DNA of 64,000 nt from Phycisphaerae bacterium (GTDB lineage: Bacteria > Planctomycetota > Phycisphaerae > UBA1845 > UTPLA1). The stretch covers positions 248,001 to 312,000 of the forward strand of contig DATEMU010000012.1 in the NCBI GenBank assembly GCA_035275405.1, read 5' to 3'. Under the pieces are notes generated by a model that worked only from the letters and a program-made list of their open reading frames with translations, made no database searches and was not told the origin of the DNA. Positions 25,412-35,000 of this stretch are shown in pieces. A program made the position numbers and the translations under genes. Every line of letters begins with the position of its first letter. Position 1 is the stretch's first letter.

Positions 25412-27286
25412 CTATTTCTTCCCGTCTAGAACTTCCTGAATCTTCGCCTCAATCTCCGCGATCAGGAAGGGTTTTCCTTTGATCTTGTTCAAACCGATCG
25501 CATCCACGAGATAATTCGCGCGGATGAGCATCCGAAGTTGCCCCATGTTCAACTCGGGGATGAGCACTCTCTTGTAGTTCGCCATGATCTCGCCGAGGTT
25601 GCGCGGGAACGGGTTGAGATACCTCAGGTGCGCCGCCGCGACGCTGTATCCCTGCTTTTGCACGCGCTCCACGGCGCTCTTGATCGCCCCCGCCGTTCCG
25701 CCCCAACCCAAAACGAGCAGATCGCCCTTCTCCGGCCCCATGACCGTCTGCGGCGGCACATCCAGCGCAATCGCCGCCACTTTCTTGGCCCGCAACCGCA
25801 CCATCCGCTCATGGTTCTCGGGGTCGTAGCAAACGTTGCCGGTGATGTCCTGTTTCTCGAGGCCGCCGATGCGATGCTCCAGGCCCGGCGTGCCCGGCAG
25901 CGCCCACGGTCGCGCGAAATATTCGTTCCGCTCGTACGGATGGAACGGATGCCCGTTCGTCCCGGTCGGGTGCTTGACCTCGATCCTGGGCAGCTTGGCA
26001 ACGTCGGGGATCGCCCACGGCTCCTCGCCGTTCGCGACGTAGCCATCGGAAAGGAGGATGACCGGCGTCATGAATTGCAGCGCAATGCGAACGGCCTCTA
26101 CGGCCACGTCGAAACAGTCCGCCGGCGACGAGGCCGCGATCACGCAAACGGGACATTCTCCGTTTCGCCCGCAGATCGCCTGCAAAAGGTCAGCCTGCTC
26201 CGTCTTCGTCGGCAGTCCCGTGCTCGGTCCGCCGCGTTGCACGTCGATGATGATGAGCGGCAGTTCGGTCATGACCGCCAGGCCGATCGCCTCGGCCTTC
26301 AGCGCGAGTCCCGGCCCGCTCGTGCCCGTCACGCCGATGTCCCCGGTGAAGGAAGCGCCGATCGCGCTGGTCACCGCGGCGATTTCATCTTCCGCCTGAA
26401 ACGTTTTGACGCGATAGTTTTTATATCGCGCCAACGTATGCAGAATGTCGCTGGCCGGCGTGATCGGATAGCTGCCGTAGAACAAATCCTTGCCCGCCAG
26501 GTTCGCCGCCGCGATGCAGCCGATCGCCACGGCCTCGTTGCCGGAGATCCGCCGGTATTTTCCCGCGGGGAGCTTCGCCTTCGGGACGGTGAAGCTGCTT
26601 GCGAAAATCTCGCACGTCTCACCGTAAAAGTATCCGGCTTTGAGAACCGATTTATTTGCCTCGGCGACGACTGGGTTCTTGCCGAATTTATCCTCGATCC
26701 ACTTGATCGTCGGCTCCATCGGCCGCCCGTAGAGCCAGTAGATCACGCCCAGCGCAAAGAAGTTCTTGCAACGGTCGACATCCTTCGACCCCAGGCCCGA
26801 ATCCTTCAGCGCCGTCGCATTGAGCTTCCCGATCGGGATGCGGTGCACCTTGTATTTGGAGAGGCTTCCGTCATCGAGCGGATTCTGTTCGTAGCCCGCC
26901 TTCTTCAGGTCCGTCTGGCCAAAGTCGTCTTCATTGACGATGACCATCCCGCCCTCGCGGACATCGCCGACGTTGGTCTTCAACGCGGCTGGGTTGAACG
27001 CCACCAGCGCATCCACCATGTCGCCCGGCGTATGCACGTCGTGGCTGCTGAAATTGACCTGAAACCCGCTGACGCCCGCCAGCGAACCGGCCGGTGCGCG
27101 AATCTCCGCCGGATAATCCGGAAACGTGCTCACGTCGTTCCCAAAGATCACCGTGCTCCGCGTGAACTGCATCCCCGCGAGCTGCATCCCATCTCCGGAA
27201 TCGCCCGCGAAACGAACCGTCACTTCATCCACACTCTGCACCGGCTTCTTTGCCGCCGGCTTCGTCATTGTCTCTACTGTGCTCAT
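25412..27286 (-). CDS. korA: 2-oxoacid:ferredoxin oxidoreductase, fused gamma-alpha subunit
   Basis: In 624 residues the gamma domain (about 25-215, VRFAGDSGDGMQLAGMQF) is fused to the alpha/pyrimidine-binding domain (from ~250, FYGSYPITPASDILHTLARY). A C-terminal transketolase-like domain contains LLVLGWGGTAGAIKSAVERV. GPGLALKAEAIGLAVMTELPLIIIDVQRGGPSTG is split by short conserved loops typical of KorA. It pairs with KorB to form the active dimer. The start is ATG at 27286; a 65-nt gap with a CCACTGA-type heptamer array separates it from the upstream CBS gene, so all four genes can still be one operon. Confidence 0.93.
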   Translation of the reverse strand: MSTVETMTKPAAKKPVQSVDEVTVRFAGDSGDGMQLAGMQFTRSTVIFGNDVSTFPDYPAEIRAPAGSLAGVSGFQVNFSSHDVHTPGDMVDALVAFNPAALKTNVGDVREGGMVIVNEDDFGQTDLKKAGYEQNPLDDGSLSKYKVHRIPIGKLNATALKDSGLGSKDVDRCKNFFALGVIYWLYGRPMEPTIKWIEDKFGKNPVVAEANKSVLKAGYFYGETCEIFASSFTVPKAKLPAGKYRRISGNEAVAIGCIAAANLAGKDLFYGSYPITPASDILHTLARYKNYRVKTFQAEDEIAAVTSAIGASFTGDIGVTGTSGPGLALKAEAIGLAVMTELPLIIIDVQRGGPSTGLPTKTEQADLLQAICGRNGECPVCVIAASSPADCFDVAVEAVRIALQFMTPVILLSDGYVANGEEPWAIPDVAKLPRIEVKHPTGTNGHPFHPYERNEYFARPWALPGTPGLEHRIGGLEKQDITGNVCYDPENHERMVRLRAKKVAAIALDVPPQTVMGPEKGDLLVLGWGGTAGAIKSAVERVQKQGYSVAAAHLRYLNPFPRNLGEIMANYKRVLIPELNMGQLRMLIRANYLVDAIGLNKIKGKPFLIAEIEAKIQEVLDGKK

Positions 27287-27320
27287 CGTTTGTTGTATTC
27301 CTTACTCGGTCTTTCCCCTG

Positions 27321-27348
27321 GCCACTGGCCACGAACCACCGGCCACTC
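27321..27348 (-). repeat. CCACTGA-type heptanucleotide tandem array
   Basis: Four heptamers on the plus strand: GCCACTG, GCCACGA, ACCACCG, GCCACTC. On the coding (minus) strand the array begins three bases after the stop codon of the CBS gene and fills the gap before korA. Confidence 0.75.
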
Positions 27349-27351
27349 TCT

Positions 27352-27849
27352 TCAAGCCCCCTCTGCCTCCGCATCCAGCCGCTCCGGTCGCGGCGGCAGG
27401 TTGTATACAACGGTCGGAAAGTACTCCACCATGTAGTGAACTATTTCCCGGACCGATATTCGCCCCAGTACACGCCCCCGCTTGTCCACCACCGGCAGGT
27501 GCCGATAGCCGCGATCCCGCATTCCCTGGATCACCGTACCAATCGTCTCGTCCGTCGTGGTAGTGGCCGGGCTGGGTGACATGACCGTAGAGATCATAGC
27601 TCCGAAATCCACCCCCGTACCGATAACCCGCTTGAGCAGGTCCCGCTCCGTAAAGATCCCCACCAGCTTGTCATCGTCGACGACGCACAAGCAGCCGGTC
27701 CGTCCCTGCTGCATCGCCGTCACGGCCTCGCGAACGGTCGCGCGCGGGCCCACCGTCACAGCCGGCTTGACGTCCAGGCGGGCCACCGTGTCTTCCCAGA
27801 GATTTTGCTTGAGCGGCACGCGTGAGCCTCGCTGGCGGTAGTCTAACAT
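27352..27849 (-). CDS. two-CBS-domain protein
   Basis: The 165-residue protein is a CBS pair without another domain: VGPRATVREAVTAMQQGRTGCL with GIFTERDLLKRVIG (first motif) and TDETIGTVIQGMRDRGYRHLPV with GRISVREIVHYMVEYFP (second). A Pro/Glu-rich tail follows. It is upstream of korA and the second CBS protein of the operon; unlike the downstream one it has no zinc ribbon. The likely role is sensing AMP/ATP for the oxidoreductase, inferred from position. Confidence 0.85.
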   Translation of the reverse strand: MLDYRQRGSRVPLKQNLWEDTVARLDVKPAVTVGPRATVREAVTAMQQGRTGCLCVVDDDKLVGIFTERDLLKRVIGTGVDFGAMISTVMSPSPATTTTDETIGTVIQGMRDRGYRHLPVVDKRGRVLGRISVREIVHYMVEYFPTVVYNLPPRPERLDAEAEGA

Positions 27850-27928
27850 GCTTGGGATTCCAAGGCCAAATGGACAAACTTACCAATTGGCAAAGTCCCC
27901 AGCACGCGGCGTGCCAAAGATCAGAAAC

Positions 27929-27957
27929 TTGTCACAACCTCCCAAGCGAGCTAGACT
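27929..27957 (+). promoter_or_regulatory. candidate promoter of tRNA-Leu
   Basis: TTGTCA (27929-27934) and TAGACT (27952-27957) are separated by exactly 17 bp, about 45 bases before the mature tRNA 5' end. Confidence 0.5.
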
Positions 27958-28002
27958 TCGGCCTCGTTAAGAAGGGGTGGACGTCACTAATCCCCCTTAC
28001 CC

Positions 28003-28086
28003 GCGGCCATGGCGGAATTGGCAGACGCGCTAGGTTCAGGTCCTAGTGATCGCAAGATCGTGGAGGTTCGACTCCTCTTGGCCGCA
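28003..28086 (+). tRNA. tRNA-Leu (anticodon CAG)
   Basis: The sequence folds as a class II tRNA. The acceptor stem is GCGGCCA (28003-28009) with TGGCCGC (28079-28085) and discriminator A at 28086. The anticodon stem CTAGG/CCTAG encloses loop TTCAGGT with anticodon CAG, reading CUG. The long variable arm is GATC-GCAA-GATC, and the T arm has GAGG-TTCGACT-CCTC. The 3' CCA is not encoded. Confidence 0.97.
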
Positions 28087-28191
28087 GTACCTTTCAGGTA
28101 TGCACATTTCGTATCCGGCGTTTCCGACGCACCCGGCCTTTCGCGAGTTGAATTGGTTCGGGCCAGCGGGGGCGCACAGACACCGCTTGTC

Positions 28192-29649
28192 CTAGGGGCA
28201 TCCAAACTCGCCCATCAGCATGTCGACGAAGGCATCGGAGTCGGCGAGGTCAATGGCGTTGTAGGAGGCCGCGAGATCGGCACAGGGACTGGCGGAAACG
28301 TTTCCGAGCAGGATGTCGACCAGGGCGGCGATGTCCCGTCCGCTGACGGTGCCGTCGTTGTTGACATCGCCGGGACAGGTGCAGGAATTGGGGACGAGCG
28401 CGCTGAAGTTGAGCGACGTGGGTGTGCCGGGCTTGAACAGGCCGACCTTGACCAGGCCGGCAAAGGGTGGGCGATCGGCATCGAAGCGGAAGTTGTAGGT
28501 GGTTCCCCAGCGGAGGGCGTTGGCGTTGACGTTGGTCGTGTAGGAATCGGTGGCCCAGGTCAGGTTGCCGCCGCCCAAGACCGGCGTCCAATCGGCGGAG
28601 CTGTAGGGTTCGCCGCTGTGGTAGTCGACGTCGTGAAACCCGATGTTTGACAGGTTCGTTCCGACAGCAAAGGGAACATAAAAGAAGCCGGCCGAGCGGT
28701 CGGAATTCATGTTGTACAGGGCATATTCGTAGTGCCACGTCGTGTCGGGCACGATCTCGGTGACCTTGTATCCCAGAATGAATCGGCCTTCCGAGGGCAC
28801 GAACCCGTCAACCAGTGTGACTCCGCTCTCGACAGTCGGCCAAGCCTCGATCGCCGACTCTTGTTGGTGGGTGGTGCCGCCAAACGCGAGGTTCCAGCCG
28901 CCGCCGCTGAACGTGCCCACCGTGGTCGGCCGCCAGGAGGTGTTGTTGAACCTCTCATTATGGTTCTCGTCGGTCGGGATGTAATGGACGTCGCAGTAGT
29001 ACGACGCCCCGGGGTTCTGCGCCGGGTCGAGATCGGCGTTGTGGATCTGGAGGCGCTTATAGATGGCGTTGCCAGTCTGGCCCTCGGTCGGAAATGGATA
29101 GGAAAAAACGCCAGTATAAGCGTTCACGTCCGACTTGGGCCCGAGATCGGATTGATTACCGTTCAGACCTGAGCCATAGGTGTCCGTACAGCCGACGGTC
29201 AGCCAGTCGCAATTGCCGTCCGGGCTGCACGATCCACAATTCGGCCCGGACGCGTCCGCGGCGCAGAAGCCGTGCTTGAGCCAGCTCATCCCGATCTGCT
29301 CAAATCTGCCGGCGCCATCAACGACCTTGTATCGATACATGTTTTGACCGATTACCGGATGCTGATTGTTCGTATCCAACCAGATCGCTGAGGTCGTTCC
29401 GATGTTGCAGGAGACCGTAGTTACTGCGTAGCCAGTTATGTCGCCGACCGTGCCGTACTTCTGGAAGCCTGAGCCGATAGTCGAGACGATGACGTCGGGG
29501 CCGGTGCCGCGGGAAGGCGCGGTGAAAAGAAGTGTCGCTAAAAGCGAGAACGATATGGTTTTTGGAAGCCTTGATCCGGCCAATAAAGCCTTGAAACACG
29601 AATGACTTACAAGACACCCCGCGAATCCATCAGTTGAAAATCGCATCAT
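28192..29649 (-). CDS. secreted protein with C-terminal dockerin-like domain (paralogue of 29985 gene)
   Basis: The 485-residue protein has a long N-terminal signal region (hydrophobic ISFSLLATLLFTA). A ~370-residue body contains recurring phrases such as NQHPVIGQNMYRYKVVDG, QIGMSWLKHGFCA and LSNIGFHDVDYHSGEP. The tail is dockerin-like, with a Ca2+-loop DVNNDGTVSGRDIAALVD and a second half ending MLMGEFGCP. GGAAGGAG lies just upstream of the tandem ATGs at 29649/29646. Body and layout match the divergent gene at 29985. These look like extracellular surface or matrix proteins; dockerin-like ends imply assembly onto a partner. No enzyme motif is recognised. Confidence 0.75.
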   Translation of the reverse strand: MMRFSTDGFAGCLVSHSCFKALLAGSRLPKTISFSLLATLLFTAPSRGTGPDVIVSTIGSGFQKYGTVGDITGYAVTTVSCNIGTTSAIWLDTNNQHPVIGQNMYRYKVVDGAGRFEQIGMSWLKHGFCAADASGPNCGSCSPDGNCDWLTVGCTDTYGSGLNGNQSDLGPKSDVNAYTGVFSYPFPTEGQTGNAIYKRLQIHNADLDPAQNPGASYYCDVHYIPTDENHNERFNNTSWRPTTVGTFSGGGWNLAFGGTTHQQESAIEAWPTVESGVTLVDGFVPSEGRFILGYKVTEIVPDTTWHYEYALYNMNSDRSAGFFYVPFAVGTNLSNIGFHDVDYHSGEPYSSADWTPVLGGGNLTWATDSYTTNVNANALRWGTTYNFRFDADRPPFAGLVKVGLFKPGTPTSLNFSALVPNSCTCPGDVNNDGTVSGRDIAALVDILLGNVSASPCADLAASYNAIDLADSDAFVDMLMGEFGCP

Positions 29650-29675
29650 AAACTCCTTCCCCGAGCCCCGACTAA

Positions 29676-29704
29676 GGTTAATGGATTCCCCGCGCCGTTG
29701 TCAA
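29676..29704 (-). promoter_or_regulatory. candidate promoter of the 28192-29649 gene
   Basis: On the minus strand a perfect TTGACA (plus 29699-29704) is followed after 17 bp by TTAACC (plus 29676-29681), about 30 bases before the start codon. Confidence 0.45.
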
Positions 29705-29811
29705 TTCGCAGCGGGGAACTGGATATCGAGTTGAGACTCGGAACCTGCATCGATCGAGCCTCCGAACTTCTTGATAGCCAGTTGATTAGGGTGAAAACGG
29801 TCACCTGGGAC

Positions 29812-29840
29812 TTGTACGACGTTGATAGAACCGGTACAGT
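29812..29840 (+). promoter_or_regulatory. candidate promoter of the 29985-31463 gene
   Basis: TTGTAC (29812-29817) and TACAGT (29835-29840) are separated by 17 bp in the shared 335-base divergent region. The leader would be about 140 nt. Confidence 0.45.
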
Positions 29841-29984
29841 GAAACACCGTTGTTGCTCGGTGTTCGAGGCACTTTTTTGGCCAGCGGAAAACACCCGCCA
29901 TACATGTCGGCGATTTTCTCGTCGGTCGTGGTTTCTTGACAACGAGCGTAGGTCGGTTTTTCAGGGGTCCCAAAGGGAATTTCA

Positions 29985-31463
29985 ATGAAAGCTGTCACTG
30001 GTCGCGCAATCGCGTTTATTTTGGTATCGATGTTCGTAACCCTTGGTGGGATCCAACACGCTCATGCGCAGCCGTGTGGTGTGGTGACCGGTCCCGACGT
30101 AACCGTTGGGGATTTGGCGACTCATCCGACGGGAGAGCCATTTCTTTCGAATTTTCCCAGCTCTGGCGGTCTTGAGGCCTTCTCGGTCGCGACTTATTCC
30201 TGCAATGTTGGCACCGTTTGGCTTAACTGGCTTCAATCGCCGAATGCAAACCACCCCGTCATCGGACAGAACTTCTTTCGCCTCCAGAGAGACCCGGCCG
30301 GCTACAACCGCTACGAGCAGCTCGGGCAAAGTTGGCTCAAGCATGGGTTCTTTGCCCTAAGCAACATTCTCTGCTGCACGAGTTGCAGCCCCACCGACGG
30401 GACTCACCTGGGTGTGGGCTGTTCGGACCCTTACAACTCCTCGCGAAACGCAAGCCAGACACAACTGGGACCCAAGTGGCAGGTCAACGCCACAACGGGC
30501 GTGCATCTCCATCCAGTGGCCAATCCGGCGCCGGCGACCGGCGGCGTTGTCCGGCTCTTGCAAATCGATATCAACGATTTGGAGGTCTCCGATGGGACGC
30601 AGCCCATTACCGACCAGCCTCGTTACTACGTTGAAGGCCAATATATTGCCGCGGACGACGCCGCAGCGGGCAATAAGAACAATAATGCCAGCTATCGGCC
30701 GATTGCCGTTACCGGCAGTGGATCGGCATGGACGTTCGCGAGGATCCCCGCCCTCCCGACCGTGCGCGAAAAGCCCGGGATTCGGGCTTGGAGGGCGTTC
30801 GATCCGACCGTCTCCGAAACCGACATCATCACGCCGGAAGACGGCGGCCTCAGCGCACTCGTGATTGTCGCGGGGCAGGCCACGGACCTCGGTGATGGCG
30901 TTTATCATTACGAAATTGCGATTCAAAACCTGAACTCAGAACGGTCCATCGGCTCTGTCAGCGTTCCGGTGTCACCTTATGCGACAGTGACCAACATCGG
31001 GTTCCACGACGTGGACTACCATGACGGGGACGGCAGCGGCAACATCACGACGGACGGCACGGACTGGCCCGCCGTGGTGTCCGGCGGAGCGGTCGCATGG
31101 AGCTATGTGGATGTCTCGCCGGCAAACGATAACGCCTTGCGCTGGGGCACGTTATACAACTACCGCTTCGATTGCGATCTGCCGCCGACGACCGCAAACA
31201 TCACCCTCGGACAATACCGAGTCGCCAATAGCCTTACCGCCAAGACGCAAATCCCCACCGCCGTGACCTGCCTTCGGGGCGATCTCAACGACGACTTATC
31301 GGTCGACGGCCTCGATGTTCAGCGTTTCGCCGATCGGCTCGTGAATGGCGGGGCGTCGCCGAAAGAGAAGTGTGCTGGGGACCTCGAGTTAACAGCGGAT
31401 TTCGGCATCGACGCCGACGACATCGAACCGTTTGCAGAATGCGTTCTAAGCAACGGTTGTTAA
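29985..31463 (+). CDS. secreted protein with C-terminal dockerin-like domain (paralogue of 28192 gene)
   Basis: The 492-residue protein has a signal peptide (IAFILVSMFVTLGGIQHAHA). The body is collinear with the divergent gene: NANHPVIGQNFFRLQRDPAG, EQLGQSWLKHGFFALS, PITDQPRYYVEGQYIAADD, VTNIGFHDVDYHDGDG and NALRWGTLYNYRFD. The C-terminus is dockerin-like (RGDLNDDLSVDGLDVQRFAD and FGIDADDIEPFAECV). An AAGGGA site precedes the ATG. Function unknown; probably extracellular. Confidence 0.75.
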   Translation: MKAVTGRAIAFILVSMFVTLGGIQHAHAQPCGVVTGPDVTVGDLATHPTGEPFLSNFPSSGGLEAFSVATYSCNVGTVWLNWLQSPNANHPVIGQNFFRLQRDPAGYNRYEQLGQSWLKHGFFALSNILCCTSCSPTDGTHLGVGCSDPYNSSRNASQTQLGPKWQVNATTGVHLHPVANPAPATGGVVRLLQIDINDLEVSDGTQPITDQPRYYVEGQYIAADDAAAGNKNNNASYRPIAVTGSGSAWTFARIPALPTVREKPGIRAWRAFDPTVSETDIITPEDGGLSALVIVAGQATDLGDGVYHYEIAIQNLNSERSIGSVSVPVSPYATVTNIGFHDVDYHDGDGSGNITTDGTDWPAVVSGGAVAWSYVDVSPANDNALRWGTLYNYRFDCDLPPTTANITLGQYRVANSLTAKTQIPTAVTCLRGDLNDDLSVDGLDVQRFADRLVNGGASPKEKCAGDLELTADFGIDADDIEPFAECVLSNGC

Positions 31464-32012
31464 TCGGTCAGATTCAGCTTTCGACGCCAAATTCCTTGAT
31501 TTGATAACCTTGCCGGTCGGTTCGTGCCCCCGGGGGGTCAGTTTTTTGGCCAAACGAGAGGATTGGGCGCCCTGAAATGGAACAATCGGCTTCCGTTCTT
31601 ACGCCATGGGGTACGCCCCGCTGAGGCTACATCAGGAATCCTCATGAGTGCGAAGGCTCTCTGGGCCTGGGTTCATCGTTTCACCAAACTCGGACCAAAT
31701 TGTTTGCGATAACCCTTGACTTTTCTCGTGCAACTTGGCACACTCAGAGTCGAATCTAGTTGGCGAATAAACAAGCAGCGCGGTGATATGGCACACTGAG
31801 CACCTGGAACCGTCATAGAGAGTCCAGAGTTGTCTCGGGGCGTTTAGAATTCGGCCGCGGGATTCGTTGAGGAAGGGTGAGAGGAATGGGCGAGCGATCA
31901 AATCTGTTCCAATTTAGCAGATATACGACGCTTTTGAGCCGGTAATCACGGCGTCACGCACTCCTCTAAGCCTGGAACCAACTGAATCTCGCTCGAACAA
32001 AGGGAGAGGGTA
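31464..32012. other. 549-base intergenic region
   Basis: No supported gene. A 62-codon frame (31524-31712) and an 89-codon minus frame lack a ribosome binding site or motif. The region holds a G/C run before a T6 tract (31526-31553, a weak terminator candidate) and the promoter candidate at 31716. Confidence 0.5.
31716..31744 (+). promoter_or_regulatory. candidate promoter of the giant surface-protein gene
   Basis: TTGACT (31716-31721) and CACACT (31739-31744) are separated by 17 bp. The leader to the ATG at 32013 would be about 260 nt, which lowers confidence. Confidence 0.3.
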
Positions 32013-35000
32013 ATGGGCATTGGCACATCACGGATTGGATGGGGTTTCGCGGCATGTCTGTGTTGCCTGACGGCGGCGGCGTTGACGCTTTCGAGCGTGG
32101 CCAACGCGACTCCGCCGGTCGGAAAGACGGTTCAGATCAACGTCGTCGGCGCTGATACTGGAACCAGTCGAACTCAGATTGCGTACAGCACGAACTTGCA
32201 ACCGATTACCAAACTCACGCTGCAAGACGGTGCCACCGCGGTTTCCGCGACCGGCAGCAAGCTTGTGCTCTACGTCGATAACGGCGCCGCCGGATCGGCG
32301 GTCCTGCATGTCGAAATGCCGGACTCCCCGCAAGTCAACGTGACAGTACACGTCGACGGCAAGATCCGCGCCGATGTCGCGCCGATAAATTCCAGCAAGC
32401 CCAGTGAACTCGGCTCCCCGATCTTGGGAACAGCGACGACGCCGCAGCCGGCGGTGGTCAAGCACGCTCCCCAGGCTCCCCCAAGTATCGCGGCCGTTGA
32501 CCCGTCAAGTGTTACAGATGGCGGTCGCGGTGGTCTGTCAACCAGCCTTGCTGAATCCGCGGGATTCATGGTGGATCGGCCTTATCGAACCGCCAAGCTG
32601 CGGAACCCGGCTGCCCCGCGCGGTTGCCCAGTGGTATGCCCGCCCGGCGCGACCGCCGAAAACGAACCCGATTGCGGCCTGCCGACCGATACGGTCAATG
32701 GCGGCTGCAACTCCACCCCGAACGTATTTAGTGCGATTAGTTGCGGCGAAACCGTGTGTGGGACCGGCGCCTTCGATGGCTCCTTTCGTGATACGGACTG
32801 GTACAAACTGGTCCTGACTGAAGACACAACTGTCACTTTTACGGGCGAAGCCGATTTCGATCTTCTCATCGGAATCGTCGATAACTTTGGAATAGACAGT
32901 TGTGCCGGCGTTACTTCATTCCTGTCCTTCGGTTTGGGGGGGGCCTGCACGCCCGCCTCTGCCAGCGCATGCCTCTCAGCAGGGACGTGGTATCTTTTCG
33001 TGGCGCCCGACTTTACTGTCCCAGTAGCGTGCGGCGCCGGGTACACAGCGACAGTCACCTGTAAAGCTGGCGAATGCGGGGGCGGCGGGGGAGTTTGCGG
33101 TCCGCCCAATCCTAACGACTGCAATGCGGCGAATTCCACGCCGGGCTGCAGCGACCAGGCGTGTTGCGAGGCGGTTTGCGCGATCGATCCTTTCTGCTGC
33201 GACGTCGCGTGGGACAGCATCTGTGCCAGCGAAGCTGCGGACCTTTGCGGCGGCGGCGGCGGCGTTTGCGGTCCGGATAATCCGAATGACTGTAGCGTGC
33301 CCAACTCGACGCCCGGGTGCAATGATCAAGCATGTTGTGAAGCGGTTTGCGCGATCGATCCTTTCTGCTGCGACGTCGCGTGGGACAGCATCTGCGCCGA
33401 CGAGGCGGCCTCCATCTGTAATCAGCCGCCTTGCGACGTAATCTGCGATCCCGGAAAGACGCCGGAAAACGAGCCCGATTGCGGCATTCCCACGGACACG
33501 GTCAACGGCGGCTGTAACTCCACGCCGAATGTCTTTTCACCAATCGTCTGCGGCCAGTCCTACTGTGGGACCGGGGCCTTCGACGGCAGCCTCCGCGATA
33601 CGGATTGGTACGAGGTCGTTTTGACCCAGGCGACGCAAGTTACCTGGACGGCCGAGGCGGAGTTCGATGTTGTCGTCGGTATTGTGGAAAACGGCGGCGG
33701 AACCTTGGATTGCAGTCAGGTGACGGCGTTCCGTGTGTTCGCCGTGGGCGGTCCCTGCCAGCCAACGAGCGTGTCGTCTTGCCTCCCTGCCGGAACCTGG
33801 TGGCTGTTTGTGGCGCCGGATTTCACGGCGATTGAAGCGTGTGGTGCGGAATACAATGCCACGCTGACGTGCGCCGATTGCCCGCCCGCTCCGGATAACG
33901 ATTTGTGCGAGGATGCCGAGGCGATCCTGTGCAACAGTTCGACCAACCTTGACAACACCTTGGCAACGACGGACCCGACCGACCCGCTCTATAGTTGCGC
34001 GTTCTTCGGTCCGCAGCAGGGCTTCGGCACGCTGTGGTACACCTTTGTCGCGACCGACACCTCGGCCTACGTGCAGACCTGCAACAGCGGTTCCACGGAC
34101 ACCTTGCTCGCCGTCTATAGCGGCACCTGCGGAAGCCTCGTGGAAATCGCATGCAACGATGACGGGCCGTGCGGCGGCACCGGTCTCCTCTCCAAGCTGT
34201 GCGCTCAAGGGCTAACAGTGGGCGACACGTATTACATCCAAGTGTCGTCATTCTCGGCGGCCGATCAGGGACAGATCACCCTGGAATTGACGTGCCCATG
34301 CCCGCCCGGACCTCCGGGGGACAACTGCCAGGATGCGGTTCCTCTCGCTATTCCGGCGGATGTTTCAGGCTCCACGACGAGTTCGAATCCCGATGTACCT
34401 CCGGCGTTCACCTGTGGCGGCTTCTCCGTGTCCGCGCCCGGCAACTGGTACACCGTGGTTGGCAACGGCAATGAGCTGACTGCGTCGCTGTGCAACCCGG
34501 GAACGAATTATGACACGAAGCTCCACGTCTATTGCGGCACCTGCACACAATTGTTCTGCGTGGCTGGCGATGACGACTTCTGCGGCTTCCCGCCGGGTTA
34601 CTCGCAGGCCTCTTGGTGTTCCGCGCCTGGTACGACCTATTACATTCTGGTCAGCGGTTTCGGTTCGGCCACGGGCGACTATCAGTTGACCGTGACCAGC
34701 GGCGCCGCGTGCAGCGATCCGCCGTTGTGCGAGCCTTGCGCCGTTAGCTGCGACCCGGGCAAGACCGATGAGAACGAGCCCGATTGCGGTCTGCCGACCG
34801 ACACGGTCAATGGCGGCTGCAACTCCGTTCCTCCGGTCTTTTCGCCCATCACTTGCGGCGAGGCGTATTGCGGAACCGGCGCCTTCGATGGCAGCACCCG
34901 CGATACGGATTGGTATCAAGTCGTCCTGACTCAGAACACGCAAGTGACGTGGTCCGTCGAGGCCGAGTTCGATGTCCTGGTGGGCATCGTCGACAACCAG

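Noticed and set aside
25538-27436. A 632-codon plus-strand frame opposite korA
   Set aside because: KorA is unmistakable on the other strand; the frame reflects high GC at third positions.
33537-34943. Antisense frames of 190-220 codons opposite the giant surface protein
   Set aside because: Mirror images of its repeated modules; Arg-rich with no start signals.
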